Below are positions 1-7,773 of a DNA stretch of 64,000 nt, piece by piece (position 1 is the first letter of the stretch; every line of letters starts with the position of its first letter). The stretch is from JBALVT01 sp965262875 (GTDB lineage: Bacteria; Pseudomonadota; Gammaproteobacteria; Pseudomonadales; Halieaceae), in the NCBI GenBank assembly GCA_965262875.1, contig OZ253569.1, forward strand, positions 3,410,001 through 3,474,000. Reading direction: 5' to 3'. The notes under the pieces are model-generated. The model saw nothing but the letters and a program-made list of their open reading frames with translations. It made no database searches and was not told the DNA's origin. The translations under genes and the position numbers were made by a program.

Positions 1-137
1 TGAATGCGGAACGTCAGAGTGAGGCAGTTGCAGAAATAGAGGGTGACCCGGTGTTACAACAACTAATTGAACGGTTTGACGGCGAACTGGACCATGGCTC
101 CATAGTTCCGGTAGAGCCATCAGGAGAAATAGGATGA
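1..137 (+). CDS. dnaX: DNA polymerase III subunit tau/gamma, C-terminal end (partial)
   Basis: The reading frame is open from the window edge (first full codon at 3) to a TGA at 135-137 and gives 44 residues. These include GDPVLQQLIERFDGEL and end in SIVPVEPSGEIG. This matches the usual DnaX tail, where a short helix rich in Leu and Phe precedes a conserved Ile-x-Pro motif near the C terminus. DnaX forms the clamp-loader tau/gamma subunits. The stop overlaps the ybaB start as ATGA, as expected for the conserved dnaX-ybaB-recR operon. Only the last part is visible, so the identity rests mainly on the neighbours. Confidence 0.75.
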   Translation, partial: NAERQSEAVAEIEGDPVLQQLIERFDGELDHGSIVPVEPSGEIG

Positions 138-457
138 GTGATCAATTGGGGGACCTGATGAAGCAGGCCCAACAAATGCAGGCCGATATGCAGAAAGCGC
201 AAGCGGATCTGGCCAATGTGGAGATTCTTGGAGAAGCCGGTGCTGGTCTGGTTCGCGTCACGATGACAGGACGACACGACGTAAAACGCGTGGCCATTGA
301 CGATTCAGTTTTATCTGAAGATAAGGAAGTACTCGAAGACCTGCTGGCAGCTGCCGTAAATGACGCCGTGCGAAAAGTAGAGGCGCACAACCAGAAGGCG
401 ATGTCCGGTCTTGCATCGGGGCTCAATTTGCCCGCCGGCTTCAAGATGCCATTTTGA
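134..457 (+). CDS. ybaB: YbaB/EbfC family nucleoid-associated protein
   Basis: This 107-residue protein has the usual family length. It has a Met/Gln-rich amphipathic N-terminal helix (GDLMKQAQQMQADMQKAQADL), a central beta region with the conserved GLVRVTMTGRHDVKRVAID segment, and a C-terminal helix. YbaB proteins form small dimers that bind DNA and the nucleoid. The ATG overlaps the dnaX stop by ATGA, so translation is probably coupled, and recR follows 33 bp later. This is the standard dnaX-ybaB-recR replication/repair operon. Confidence 0.95.
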   Translation: MSDQLGDLMKQAQQMQADMQKAQADLANVEILGEAGAGLVRVTMTGRHDVKRVAIDDSVLSEDKEVLEDLLAAAVNDAVRKVEAHNQKAMSGLASGLNLPAGFKMPF

Positions 458-490
458 CGGCTGTTTGCCTAAACCGAGTCGAGAGCAATC

Positions 491-1090
491 ATGAATTTTA
501 GCCCCGCCATAGAAAATTTGATTGACGCCTTTCGCTGCCTCCCGGGGGTGGGTCCAAAGTCGGCCCAGCGTATGACTTTGCACCTGCTTGAACGCGACAG
601 GGAGGGCGCCGCCCAATTGGCCAGTGCCATAACTGAAGCAATCGACAAGGTAGGTCATTGTAAGCGGTGCAGGAATTTCACTGAGTTGGAAATCTGTGAA
701 ATTTGTATCGACCCCAAACGCGATTCGACCACCATTTGTGTGGTTGAAACTCCAGCCGATGTTCTGGCAGTTGAGTCCAGCAGCACGTACAGGGGCCTCT
801 ACTTTATATTGATGGGTCACCTGTCACCCATCGATGGTATCGGGCCCGAAGATATCGGTTTGGATTTGTTGCAACAGCGCGTGGGCGATGAAGGAATTAG
901 TGAGGTAATTTTAGCGACGAATCCAACCGTCGAGGGGGAGGCCACGGCTTATTACCTCTCAGATTTACTCCACGATGCCTCAGTTAAAGTTTCACGGATA
1001 GCCCACGGCGTACCCCTGGGTGGAGAACTTGAATATGTCGATGGTTCAACGCTTGCCCATGCCTTTAGCGGCCGGAGGTTGGTAGAGTAA
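491..1090 (+). CDS. recR: Recombination mediator protein RecR
   Basis: The protein is 199 residues, the typical RecR size. It has a helix-hairpin-helix segment near residues 16-32 (LPGVGPKSAQRM). A four-cysteine zinc finger lies at C57, C60, C69 and C72. A Toprim domain begins around residue 80 (CVVETPADVLAVE). RecR works with RecF and RecO to load RecA at gapped DNA. The gene stops at TAA 1088-1090 and the next gene starts at 1091 with no spacer, so rnd is in the same transcript. Confidence 0.97.
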   Translation: MNFSPAIENLIDAFRCLPGVGPKSAQRMTLHLLERDREGAAQLASAITEAIDKVGHCKRCRNFTELEICEICIDPKRDSTTICVVETPADVLAVESSSTYRGLYFILMGHLSPIDGIGPEDIGLDLLQQRVGDEGISEVILATNPTVEGEATAYYLSDLLHDASVKVSRIAHGVPLGGELEYVDGSTLAHAFSGRRLVE

Positions 1091-2209
1091 ATGTTACATT
1101 GGGAATTGTTGGAGTGTGACGAAGATCTCGCTGATATGTTGGCTGATGCCGCTGGACGCAAAGCGGTGGCAGTGGATACCGAGTTTATGCGGCGCAATAC
1201 TTTTTTTCCGCAGCCTGCATTATTACAGCTGTGTTTTGAAGAAACCGCCTGGCTGATTGATCCCCTGGGAATTGAAGACCTCGATCCACTTATTCGGCTC
1301 ATGGAGGACCCGGGAATCGTTAAAATCCTGCACTCTGCGAGCGAAGACCTTGAAGTGTTTCAACAGTGGTTGGGCGTGTTACCCCAGCCTTTGTTCGACA
1401 CTCAACGGGCCGCAGCTATGGTGGGACGCGGGTTTGGTCTTGGGTATCGTGCCTTGGTGGCAGATATAGAAGATGTCGATCTCCCCAAAGGAGAAACTCG
1501 ATCAGATTGGCTGCAAAGGCCTCTAACCGACTCCCAGTGTGACTACGCCGCTTTGGACGTTACACATTTGCTCAATGCTTGGCAGGTGCTGGATGCCGAG
1601 TGCGAAACACAGGGAAAGCGGGATTGGGTGTTAGCTGATGGAAGTGATGCGGCGGCTTCGCTGGCGTCAAATGCCAGTGGTTATTACAAGCGGATTAAAT
1701 CCGCGTGGAAGTTAAACCCCAGAGCACTGGGTGTGCTGTCCGCAGTAGGCGATTGGCGAGAACGCACTGCCCGTTTCAAGAATAAGCCCCGCGGTTGGAT
1801 TATCGATGATCAGGCCTGCATGCAACTGGCGCTTCATAAACCCGGCAACCTTTCGGAGTTGCAGAGGTCTATTGACCTGCCGCCGCCGGCGATTCGTCAG
1901 TACGGTGAAGACCTACTCGAATTGTTGGCCGAGCAGCGGGAGCTTCCGGACGAGGATATGCCCCGGCCCCTTGGGAAACCACTGGATGCCCAGCAGCGCG
2001 GTCAGGTAAAGCGACTGAAAAGCGCAGTGAAACACATTGCCAGCGAGCAAACGGTTACGCCGGAAATCATACTGTCGGGAAAAGATTACGAGATGTTGGT
2101 CCGCGAAGCACACGGGGAATTCATCCAGCCTCCACTGGCCTGGAGCGGATGGAGGAATGATTTGGCCATAGCGCCATTGCGAGAACTGCTGGCCGAGGAG
2201 GGGGTGTGA
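1091..2209 (+). CDS. rnd: Ribonuclease D
   Basis: This is a 372-residue DEDD-family 3'-5' exoribonuclease that trims tRNA precursors. The first exonuclease motif is AVDTEF with D29 and E31. The second is visible as LHSASEDLEVF near residue 80, and the third as YAALDVTHLL near residue 155. A C-terminal HRDC domain starts around residue 210 (GVLSAVGDWRERTARFKNKPRGWIIDD, read in two parts). It abuts recR and overlaps the next gene by GTGA. Linkage to ycgL and ycgN is also seen in Pseudomonas. Confidence 0.95.
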   Translation: MLHWELLECDEDLADMLADAAGRKAVAVDTEFMRRNTFFPQPALLQLCFEETAWLIDPLGIEDLDPLIRLMEDPGIVKILHSASEDLEVFQQWLGVLPQPLFDTQRAAAMVGRGFGLGYRALVADIEDVDLPKGETRSDWLQRPLTDSQCDYAALDVTHLLNAWQVLDAECETQGKRDWVLADGSDAAASLASNASGYYKRIKSAWKLNPRALGVLSAVGDWRERTARFKNKPRGWIIDDQACMQLALHKPGNLSELQRSIDLPPPAIRQYGEDLLELLAEQRELPDEDMPRPLGKPLDAQQRGQVKRLKSAVKHIASEQTVTPEIILSGKDYEMLVREAHGEFIQPPLAWSGWRNDLAIAPLRELLAEEGV

Positions 2210-2478
2210 AACTTATTTGCCAACTATTTAAAAGCCCGCGCAAGCCCGAGATGTATCTCTACGTGGAAAAATCAATCGGCTTGCAGGAGGTACCCGAATC
2301 CTTACTCGCGCAATTTGGTGAACCCGAGGCGCTTATGGTGATGGTCATCACTCCTGAAAAACAGTTGGCGAGAGCGAACGCAACTGAAGTCATGGATGAA
2401 ATACGCGACAACGGGTTTTATTTACAAATGCCGCCTACCTCAGCGCAATTGTTACAACGAGATGGCAATGGAAGCTAA
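2206..2478 (+). CDS. ycgL: YcgL domain-containing protein
   Basis: This 90-residue protein begins with the YcgL pattern of a short Lys-rich strand, then EMYLYVEKSIGLQEVPESLL and GEPEALMVMVITPEKQLARA, and ends in a helix with the DNGFYLQMPP motif. The start is GTG, overlapping the rnd stop (GTGA at 2206-2209), which favours coupled translation. The biochemical role of YcgL is not known. Its conserved position between rnd and ycgN suggests an RNA- or division-related housekeeping role, but that is inference. Confidence 0.9.
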   Translation: MKLICQLFKSPRKPEMYLYVEKSIGLQEVPESLLAQFGEPEALMVMVITPEKQLARANATEVMDEIRDNGFYLQMPPTSAQLLQRDGNGS

Positions 2479-2911
2479 ACCCTGGTGGAACACCAAATCT
2501 CTGGTCCAGCTTTCCCCAGTGCAGTGGGAAGCTCTCTGCGACGGGTGTGCAAAGTGTTGTTTGCACAAGTTGGAAGATGAGGACACGGGTGAGGTATTTT
2601 ACACCAAGGTAAGATGCCGACATCTCGATGAGGAGCAGTGCCAGTGTAGCGACTATTCACGGCGATCAATCCTCGTGCCCAATTGTATTGCGCTGTCAGC
2701 GAAGGAAGTGCCATCTTACGACTGGTTACCTTCTACCTGTGCCTATCGTCTAAGGGCCAACGATGAGCCGCTTCCAGATTGGCATCCACTCGTTAGCGGG
2801 AACAGGGAATCTGTCCACATTGCCGGGGTCTCTATACGAGGCCGTTCAGTCTCGGATGAGTTTGTCCACGCCGAGGGCTTCGAAGAACACATTATTCACT
2901 GGGTCGAGTAG
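2462..2911 (+). CDS. ycgN: UPF0260 family cysteine-cluster protein YcgN
   Basis: The start was set at ATG 2462 because the protein then begins MAMEAKPWW and overlaps the ycgL stop; ATG 2468 is an alternative. The product is about 149 residues. It carries the family's cysteine series: CDGCAKCC near residue 26, then VRCRHLDEEQCQCSDY, PNC and the downstream CAYRL. This set of cysteines is characteristic of UPF0260 proteins and is thought to hold a metal or Fe-S centre. The function is unknown. It is part of the rnd-ycgL-ycgN run. Confidence 0.92.
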   Translation: MAMEAKPWWNTKSLVQLSPVQWEALCDGCAKCCLHKLEDEDTGEVFYTKVRCRHLDEEQCQCSDYSRRSILVPNCIALSAKEVPSYDWLPSTCAYRLRANDEPLPDWHPLVSGNRESVHIAGVSIRGRSVSDEFVHAEGFEEHIIHWVE

Positions 2912-2919
2912 GAGAGCAG

Positions 2920-3294
2920 ATGCTTAGCGAAGAGTCCTATTTATCAGGTATTTACGCGTATGTTGGCGCAGCCTGCATAGTTTTAATTTATATGGCTTGG
3001 TGGCTAAATCGGCACTGGCGCGCTTCATGGGTCGCGCTGGTGGTTTTGCTGCTTGCGGCATTGTTGTTGACCCCGACTAATGCTGGCGATAACGTCACGA
3101 CTCTCGCGCCGGCACTGATCGTGGCGGTGTTTGAAGCCCTCATTCATGGTCCAGATGCAGCTCGCCCGGCTCTGCGGCCACTACTTGCCATGATGGGGCT
3201 TGCCGCCGGAATTGCGCTTATTTTGCAACTTACCGTATTTCGCTCCCGCGGCGCGAAAAAAAACCTGGCATCTGAACCAAAGGAAACCGCCTAG
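2920..3294 (+). CDS. Small multi-pass inner membrane protein of unknown function
   Basis: I do not recognise the family with certainty. The 124 residues contain about three or four hydrophobic segments: roughly 9-28, 35-52, 62-76 (weaker) and 86-107. A charged C-terminal tail (RSRGAKKNLASEPKETA) follows. It starts 8 bp after ycgN, behind a GGAGAG-type ribosome site, and ends 6 bp before the VWA gene. It is therefore probably co-transcribed and may be a membrane partner of the VWA/MoxR proteins that follow. That link is positional only. Confidence 0.75.
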   Translation: MLSEESYLSGIYAYVGAACIVLIYMAWWLNRHWRASWVALVVLLLAALLLTPTNAGDNVTTLAPALIVAVFEALIHGPDAARPALRPLLAMMGLAAGIALILQLTVFRSRGAKKNLASEPKETA

Positions 3295-3300
3295 TCTGTC

Positions 3301-4818
3301 ATGAAGTTCGGGTTTCATAATTTTTATAGATTGATCGCCACTATGCTATTTGCCGGTGGATGGCTTATTCCCATCCAAGTGACTGCCGATGCGGCCCTGG
3401 GTCAGGGGCTAAAGCCCGATGTCCGTCTGCTGATCGACATTTCCGGCAGCATGAAAGACTCAGACCCCGAAAACTTGAGAGCGCCAGCGCTGGACCTCAT
3501 AGTGAGGTTATTGCCCGAAGGATCAAAAGCCGGTGTGTGGAGCTTCGGTCACGAGGTGAAACAGTTGGTCGAGCATCGGGTAATCGATGATGCGTGGCGC
3601 AAAGCGGCTGCAGAAGCCGTTGCGGACATAGACAATTCCGGGCAGCTGACCAATATTCCTGCCGCTATAGAGGCGGCCATTTACGATTTTACTCGTTTGG
3701 ACCCCTCCTACCGTACCAGCATCATTCTTTTGACTGATGGCAAGGTCGATGTCTCCCAATCCCCCATGACCAATGCCCAAGCGGCTGGAACTCTGCTGTC
3801 CGAAAGTGCGCCGGACCTGGGTGCATCCGGTATTCCGGTTCACACGATTGCCCTCTCTAGCGAAGCGGACTGGTCTTTTCTGCGATCTCTGGCTAAGACC
3901 ACAGGAGGAATCGCAGAGCAGACGCAGAGCGCAGAAAAATTGACGGAAATTTTCTATCAGTCTTTGGAAATGGTTGCACCAACTGCAAGGGTTCCCATCG
4001 CGGGCACGAAATTCCAGATCGATGAAAGCGTTCGCGAGTTTACTGCGCTGATCTTCCTGGAAGATGAGGAAGCCTCGGTTGAACTGCTCGGGCCCGATGG
4101 TACGCGGTACGGCCCCCAGCGGCCACTAACCGGGTGGGATTGGTTCAGGAATCGAAAATTTGCACTGGTGACCGTAAAACAGCCGCAGCCAGGAAAGTGG
4201 GAATTGCTTGCGCCAGGAGCGGAAGAAGCACGTGTGACGGTGATCTCGGCTCTGCGTCTGGATGTTGATCCGCTACCCAATAGTTTGCCCGTGGGAAAAA
4301 GGGCGGAACTGGGTCTGCGGCTGCGCGAGCGCGGTGAGATCTTGCGCGATGCAGAAGTCCTTGGCGTATTCGACCTTTTGGTGGAGATCGAGGGGCCAAA
4401 CGGTGATCTGCGAGTAGTCAATGTCATGGCCGATTATGCGGTGCCGGCGGATGGAGAATACCGTGTTGAAATCCCGGGGTTGGACATGCCTGGACGCTAC
4501 AGGATAACCGCCCGATTACTCGGTGAAACACTCGAGCGCGAGTTGCCCATGTATGTCGAGATTACTGGCTCTCCAACCAATAGCCGCATCAGTACCCTGG
4601 GAGAATTACAGCCCGAAGGAGATTTCAGAGCCCCGGTGCTGACTTTTGGTGCAGCTCTAATCCTGATTGGATTAATTGTCAGTGGCTTACTGGCACGCCG
4701 ACGACGACGCAAACTAGAGGTGTGGAAGCGCAGAAATCTCAATGCGTCAAACGGCAACCACAATCCTGTCGTATCAGGTATGCGGGCGCCATCTGAGGAT
4801 CGCGACACACATTCTTGA
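3301..4818 (+). CDS. VWA domain-containing exported membrane protein (TIGR03503-like)
   Basis: The 505-residue protein begins with a signal-type hydrophobic stretch (residues about 9-30). A von Willebrand factor A domain follows with an intact MIDAS motif DISGSMKDSD near residue 46 and the matching LLTDGKVD segment near residue 144. The middle is beta-rich and the protein ends in one transmembrane helix (about 445-464) followed by RRRRRK. This indicates a periplasmic VWA domain anchored at the C terminus. The layout fits a family I know as TIGR03503, found beside MoxR ATPases. The ligand is unknown. The start lacks a strong ribosome site, but upstream context and the signal peptide support it. 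Confidence 0.85.
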   Translation: MKFGFHNFYRLIATMLFAGGWLIPIQVTADAALGQGLKPDVRLLIDISGSMKDSDPENLRAPALDLIVRLLPEGSKAGVWSFGHEVKQLVEHRVIDDAWRKAAAEAVADIDNSGQLTNIPAAIEAAIYDFTRLDPSYRTSIILLTDGKVDVSQSPMTNAQAAGTLLSESAPDLGASGIPVHTIALSSEADWSFLRSLAKTTGGIAEQTQSAEKLTEIFYQSLEMVAPTARVPIAGTKFQIDESVREFTALIFLEDEEASVELLGPDGTRYGPQRPLTGWDWFRNRKFALVTVKQPQPGKWELLAPGAEEARVTVISALRLDVDPLPNSLPVGKRAELGLRLRERGEILRDAEVLGVFDLLVEIEGPNGDLRVVNVMADYAVPADGEYRVEIPGLDMPGRYRITARLLGETLERELPMYVEITGSPTNSRISTLGELQPEGDFRAPVLTFGAALILIGLIVSGLLARRRRRKLEVWKRRNLNASNGNHNPVVSGMRAPSEDRDTHS

Positions 4819-4880
4819 TAAGCCGTGTCGCAATCTGTACCCTGTGCGGCTGATTGATAAACCTCGGTAATAGGTGAGTA

Positions 4881-5726
4881 ATGAAATTTGAAGGAACTGA
4901 ACGATATATAGCCACTGCCGACCTGCAGATGGCGGTGAACGCGGCGGTAACACTTGAGCGTCCTCTACTAATTAAAGGGGAACCCGGCACCGGCAAAACC
5001 ATGCTGGCCGAGGAGGTAGCCCTGGGCCTGGGGAAGAAACTGATTCAGTGGCATATCAAGTCCACCACAAAAGCCCAGCAGGGGCTTTATGAGTACGATG
5101 CGGTATCCAGATTGCGAGATTCCCAGCTCGGGGACGGCAAGGTTCACGATATCGCCAATTACATCAAGAAGGGCAAACTTTGGGAGGCCTTTACCGCGGA
5201 CGAGCAAGTGGTGTTGCTAATCGATGAAGTCGATAAAGCTGACATCGAATTTCCCAACGATCTTTTGGTCGAGCTCGACCGCATGGAGTTTTTCGTCTAC
5301 GAGACCGGCGAAACTGTAAAAGCGAAACAGCGCCCGATTATTATCATCACCAGTAACAACGAAAAAGAGTTGCCAGATGCATTCCTGCGCCGCTGTTTTT
5401 TCCACTTCATCAAGTTCCCTGATCGCAAGACGATGCGGGCAATTGTCGACGTACACTATCCCAAAATCACCCAGGAGTTGGTACAGGAGGCCATGGAGAT
5501 GTTCTTTGACCTGCGAGATATTCCAGGGCTGAAGAAGAAACCATCGACTTCCGAGCTAATCGATTGGTTGAAATTGCTAATGGCCGACGACATACCCGAC
5601 GCAATCCTAAAAGATCGCGATCAGACAAAAGCGATACCACCGCTCTATGGCGCTCTGTTGAAGAATGAGCAGGATGTCCACTTGCTGGAACGCCTTGCCT
5701 TTATGCACCGGAGAGAGAGCCGCTAG
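4881..5726 (+). CDS. MoxR-family AAA+ ATPase
   Basis: This 281-residue AAA+ ATPase has a Walker A motif GEPGTGKT near residue 34, Walker B LLIDEVDKAD near residue 114, a sensor-1 region (IIITSNNEKELPDAFLRR) and the helical lid. MoxR ATPases act as chaperones for VWA-domain clients, using ATP to remodel them or help insert metal centres. It lies 62 bp after a VWA gene and 4 bp before a CoxE-like VWA gene. This is the classic MoxR-VWA pairing. The lack of a large C-terminal extension fits the compact CoxD/MoxR subgroup. Confidence 0.93.
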   Translation: MKFEGTERYIATADLQMAVNAAVTLERPLLIKGEPGTGKTMLAEEVALGLGKKLIQWHIKSTTKAQQGLYEYDAVSRLRDSQLGDGKVHDIANYIKKGKLWEAFTADEQVVLLIDEVDKADIEFPNDLLVELDRMEFFVYETGETVKAKQRPIIIITSNNEKELPDAFLRRCFFHFIKFPDRKTMRAIVDVHYPKITQELVQEAMEMFFDLRDIPGLKKKPSTSELIDWLKLLMADDIPDAILKDRDQTKAIPPLYGALLKNEQDVHLLERLAFMHRRESR

Positions 5727-5730
5727 CGTC

Positions 5731-6906
5731 ATGTTAGTCAATTTTTTTCAGGGTCTGAGAGATGCCGGAGTGCCGGTCACCACACGGGAACTGCTCGATT
5801 TACTCGAGGGGATGAACCAGCACATTGTGTTCGGCTCTGTGGATGAATTTTATTATTTCAGTCGTACCTGCATGGTTAAGGACGAGAAGTATTTCGATCG
5901 CTTTGACCGCGCCTTTGGTCTGCATTTTAAAGATATAGAAGCGCTGGATGATGTTATCGAAGCGCTGATTCCCGATGACTGGTTGCGTTCTGAATTTTTG
6001 AAAAACTTGAGCGAGGAAGAGAAGGCGAAGATCGAATCTCTTGGTGGCCTCGAAAAGTTAATCGAAGAGTTTAAGAAACGACTAGAAGAGCAAAAGGAGC
6101 GGCACGAGGGCGGGAGTAAATGGGTGGGTACCGGTGGTACATCTCCCTTTGGGCAGGAAGGCTATCACCCCGAAGGCATCCGCGTCGGCCCCAATGGCAA
6201 AAATAAAAAGGCCGTAAAAGTTTGGGACAAGCGTGATTTTAAAAACCTGGACGATTCGGTTGAGCTCGGCACTCGCAACATAAAAGTAGCCCTGCGCAGG
6301 CTGCGCAAGTTCGCACGAACTGGAGCGGCTGACGAGCTGGATTTGGATGACACCATCAGTTCTACCGCACGCAATGCCGGTTATCTCGATATCAAGATGG
6401 TGCCAGAGCGGCACAACGCTGTAAAAGTCCTGCTTTTCTTTGACGTGGGCGGTTCAATGGATCCACACGTAAGAACCTGTGAAGAGTTGTTTTCTGCCGC
6501 GCGTACCGAATTCAAGCATATGGAAATTTTCTATTTCCACAATTTCCTCTACGAAAGTGTCTGGAAAAATAATATTCGACGCCACAATGAGCGAACAATG
6601 TTGTTGGATGTTCTCCACAAGTACAGTCACGACTACAAAATAGTCTTTGTGGGCGATGCCTCCATGTCGCCCTATGAAATTGCCCAGCCAGGCGGTTCGG
6701 TCGAACACTGGAACGAGGAAGCCGGAGAAGTTTGGATGCAGCGTCTCAAAAAGACCTATGAAAAAGTCATCTGGATTAACCCGGTACCCAAAGACGAATG
6801 GGAATATACCCAGTCCGTGTCGATGACCCATCGGTTGATGGACGGCCATATGTACCCACTCAGTCTGAAAGGCCTGGAAGAGGGCATGTCCTACCTGTCT
6901 AAGTAG
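5731..6906 (+). CDS. CoxE-like VWA domain-containing protein
   Basis: ATG 5731 was chosen because it follows the MoxR stop by 4 bp; an in-frame ATG at 5665 lies inside moxR. The protein is 391 residues. It has an N-terminal alpha-helical region, a charged linker rich in Glu and Lys (about 95-145) and a C-terminal VWA domain. The MIDAS is FFDVGGSMD, with Gly in place of the first Ser of the DxSxS consensus, a common variation in CoxE proteins. It is the probable client or partner of the adjacent MoxR ATPase. No signal peptide is visible, so it is likely cytoplasmic. Its 3' end overlaps the convergent methyltransferase gene by 8 bp. Confidence 0.9.
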   Translation: MLVNFFQGLRDAGVPVTTRELLDLLEGMNQHIVFGSVDEFYYFSRTCMVKDEKYFDRFDRAFGLHFKDIEALDDVIEALIPDDWLRSEFLKNLSEEEKAKIESLGGLEKLIEEFKKRLEEQKERHEGGSKWVGTGGTSPFGQEGYHPEGIRVGPNGKNKKAVKVWDKRDFKNLDDSVELGTRNIKVALRRLRKFARTGAADELDLDDTISSTARNAGYLDIKMVPERHNAVKVLLFFDVGGSMDPHVRTCEELFSAARTEFKHMEIFYFHNFLYESVWKNNIRRHNERTMLLDVLHKYSHDYKIVFVGDASMSPYEIAQPGGSVEHWNEEAGEVWMQRLKKTYEKVIWINPVPKDEWEYTQSVSMTHRLMDGHMYPLSLKGLEEGMSYLSK

Positions 6907-7687
6907 GAGATTCTCCCAGATCGCCAGCGTAGGCGATCAGGGAGGCTGTAACAGCCACATTCAGTGACTCGACCTTGTTGTTCATCGGAATCGAGACCGA
7001 CGCGGTCGCAATCCCCTTTGCCTCAGCCGAAACCCCTTCGGATTCGTTACCCAGTATATAGACACTCTGCGGTGATTCACGCCGCGTAAACAGTGATTCC
7101 GAGGCGGTTGCTTCCAGGGTGCAGATCTCCATCCCCATATCTCGGCACGCAGATAGCCCGGCGACCAGATCGTTACACACCAGCATAGGAGCTCTGTAGA
7201 GCGTTCCTGCACTGGCCTTGATCACTAAAGGCCCCAGAGCGGCGTTGCCTCGTTGAGACCACAGGATTCCGTCTATGCGGCCAGCAGCGGCAGAGCGCAC
7301 GATCATTCCCAGATTTTGGGGATTGGTAATACCATCCAGTGCTAGCAGTCGCACTGGTTTGCCGTTTGGCAATTCATGGAGGAAGCTATCCAAAGTGTTA
7401 AAACCCGGGCATATGATGTCCAGCGCAACACCCTGGTCCTGCTTCCCATTTTTCGATATTCGAGCCAGCTCTGCGCGGTTGTGGTGCTTGATAGGGATAT
7501 TGCGTTTATCCGCTAACTGAAGGATTTTGGCGGCGCTACCTGTATCTCGATTGCTGGTGGCAAGATGTGCGCAGTGGCATTCTAATGACTCGTCTTGCAG
7601 GGCTTCGAGCACAGCGTTGCGACCGTACACGGTCAATACGCGGTCAAAGAACGCCTTTTTTTCGCGATAATCCCCTGAGTCAGGCAT
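6899..7687 (-). CDS. TrmH/SpoU family RNA 2'-O-methyltransferase (RlmB-like)
   Basis: The 262-residue protein starts at ATG 7687; an upstream in-frame TTG at 7696 is less likely. The N-terminal part resembles the substrate-binding domain of RlmB-type enzymes (VYGRNAVLEALQ). The C-terminal SPOUT domain has all three SpoU motifs: GITNPQNLGMIVRSA, YILGNESEGVS and IPMNNKVESLNVAVTASL. It uses SAM to methylate a ribose in rRNA or tRNA. RlmB modifies G2251 of 23S rRNA, but the exact target here cannot be read from the sequence. It is transcribed towards the CoxE-like gene and overlaps its end by 8 bp. Confidence 0.88.
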   Translation of the reverse strand: MPDSGDYREKKAFFDRVLTVYGRNAVLEALQDESLECHCAHLATSNRDTGSAAKILQLADKRNIPIKHHNRAELARISKNGKQDQGVALDIICPGFNTLDSFLHELPNGKPVRLLALDGITNPQNLGMIVRSAAAGRIDGILWSQRGNAALGPLVIKASAGTLYRAPMLVCNDLVAGLSACRDMGMEICTLEATASESLFTRRESPQSVYILGNESEGVSAEAKGIATASVSIPMNNKVESLNVAVTASLIAYAGDLGESPT

Positions 7688-7773
7688 TGTGTTCAAAGCT
7701 TAATTACTCGATGAAAATTTCTGTGGCAATTGTATCATGGGCCTCACCCTCCTTGGATCGAACTTGAAACCAA

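Noticed and set aside
142..1302. Long minus-strand frames across ybaB, recR and rnd
   Set aside because: They are opposite-strand shadows of well-identified plus-strand genes and lack any family similarity.
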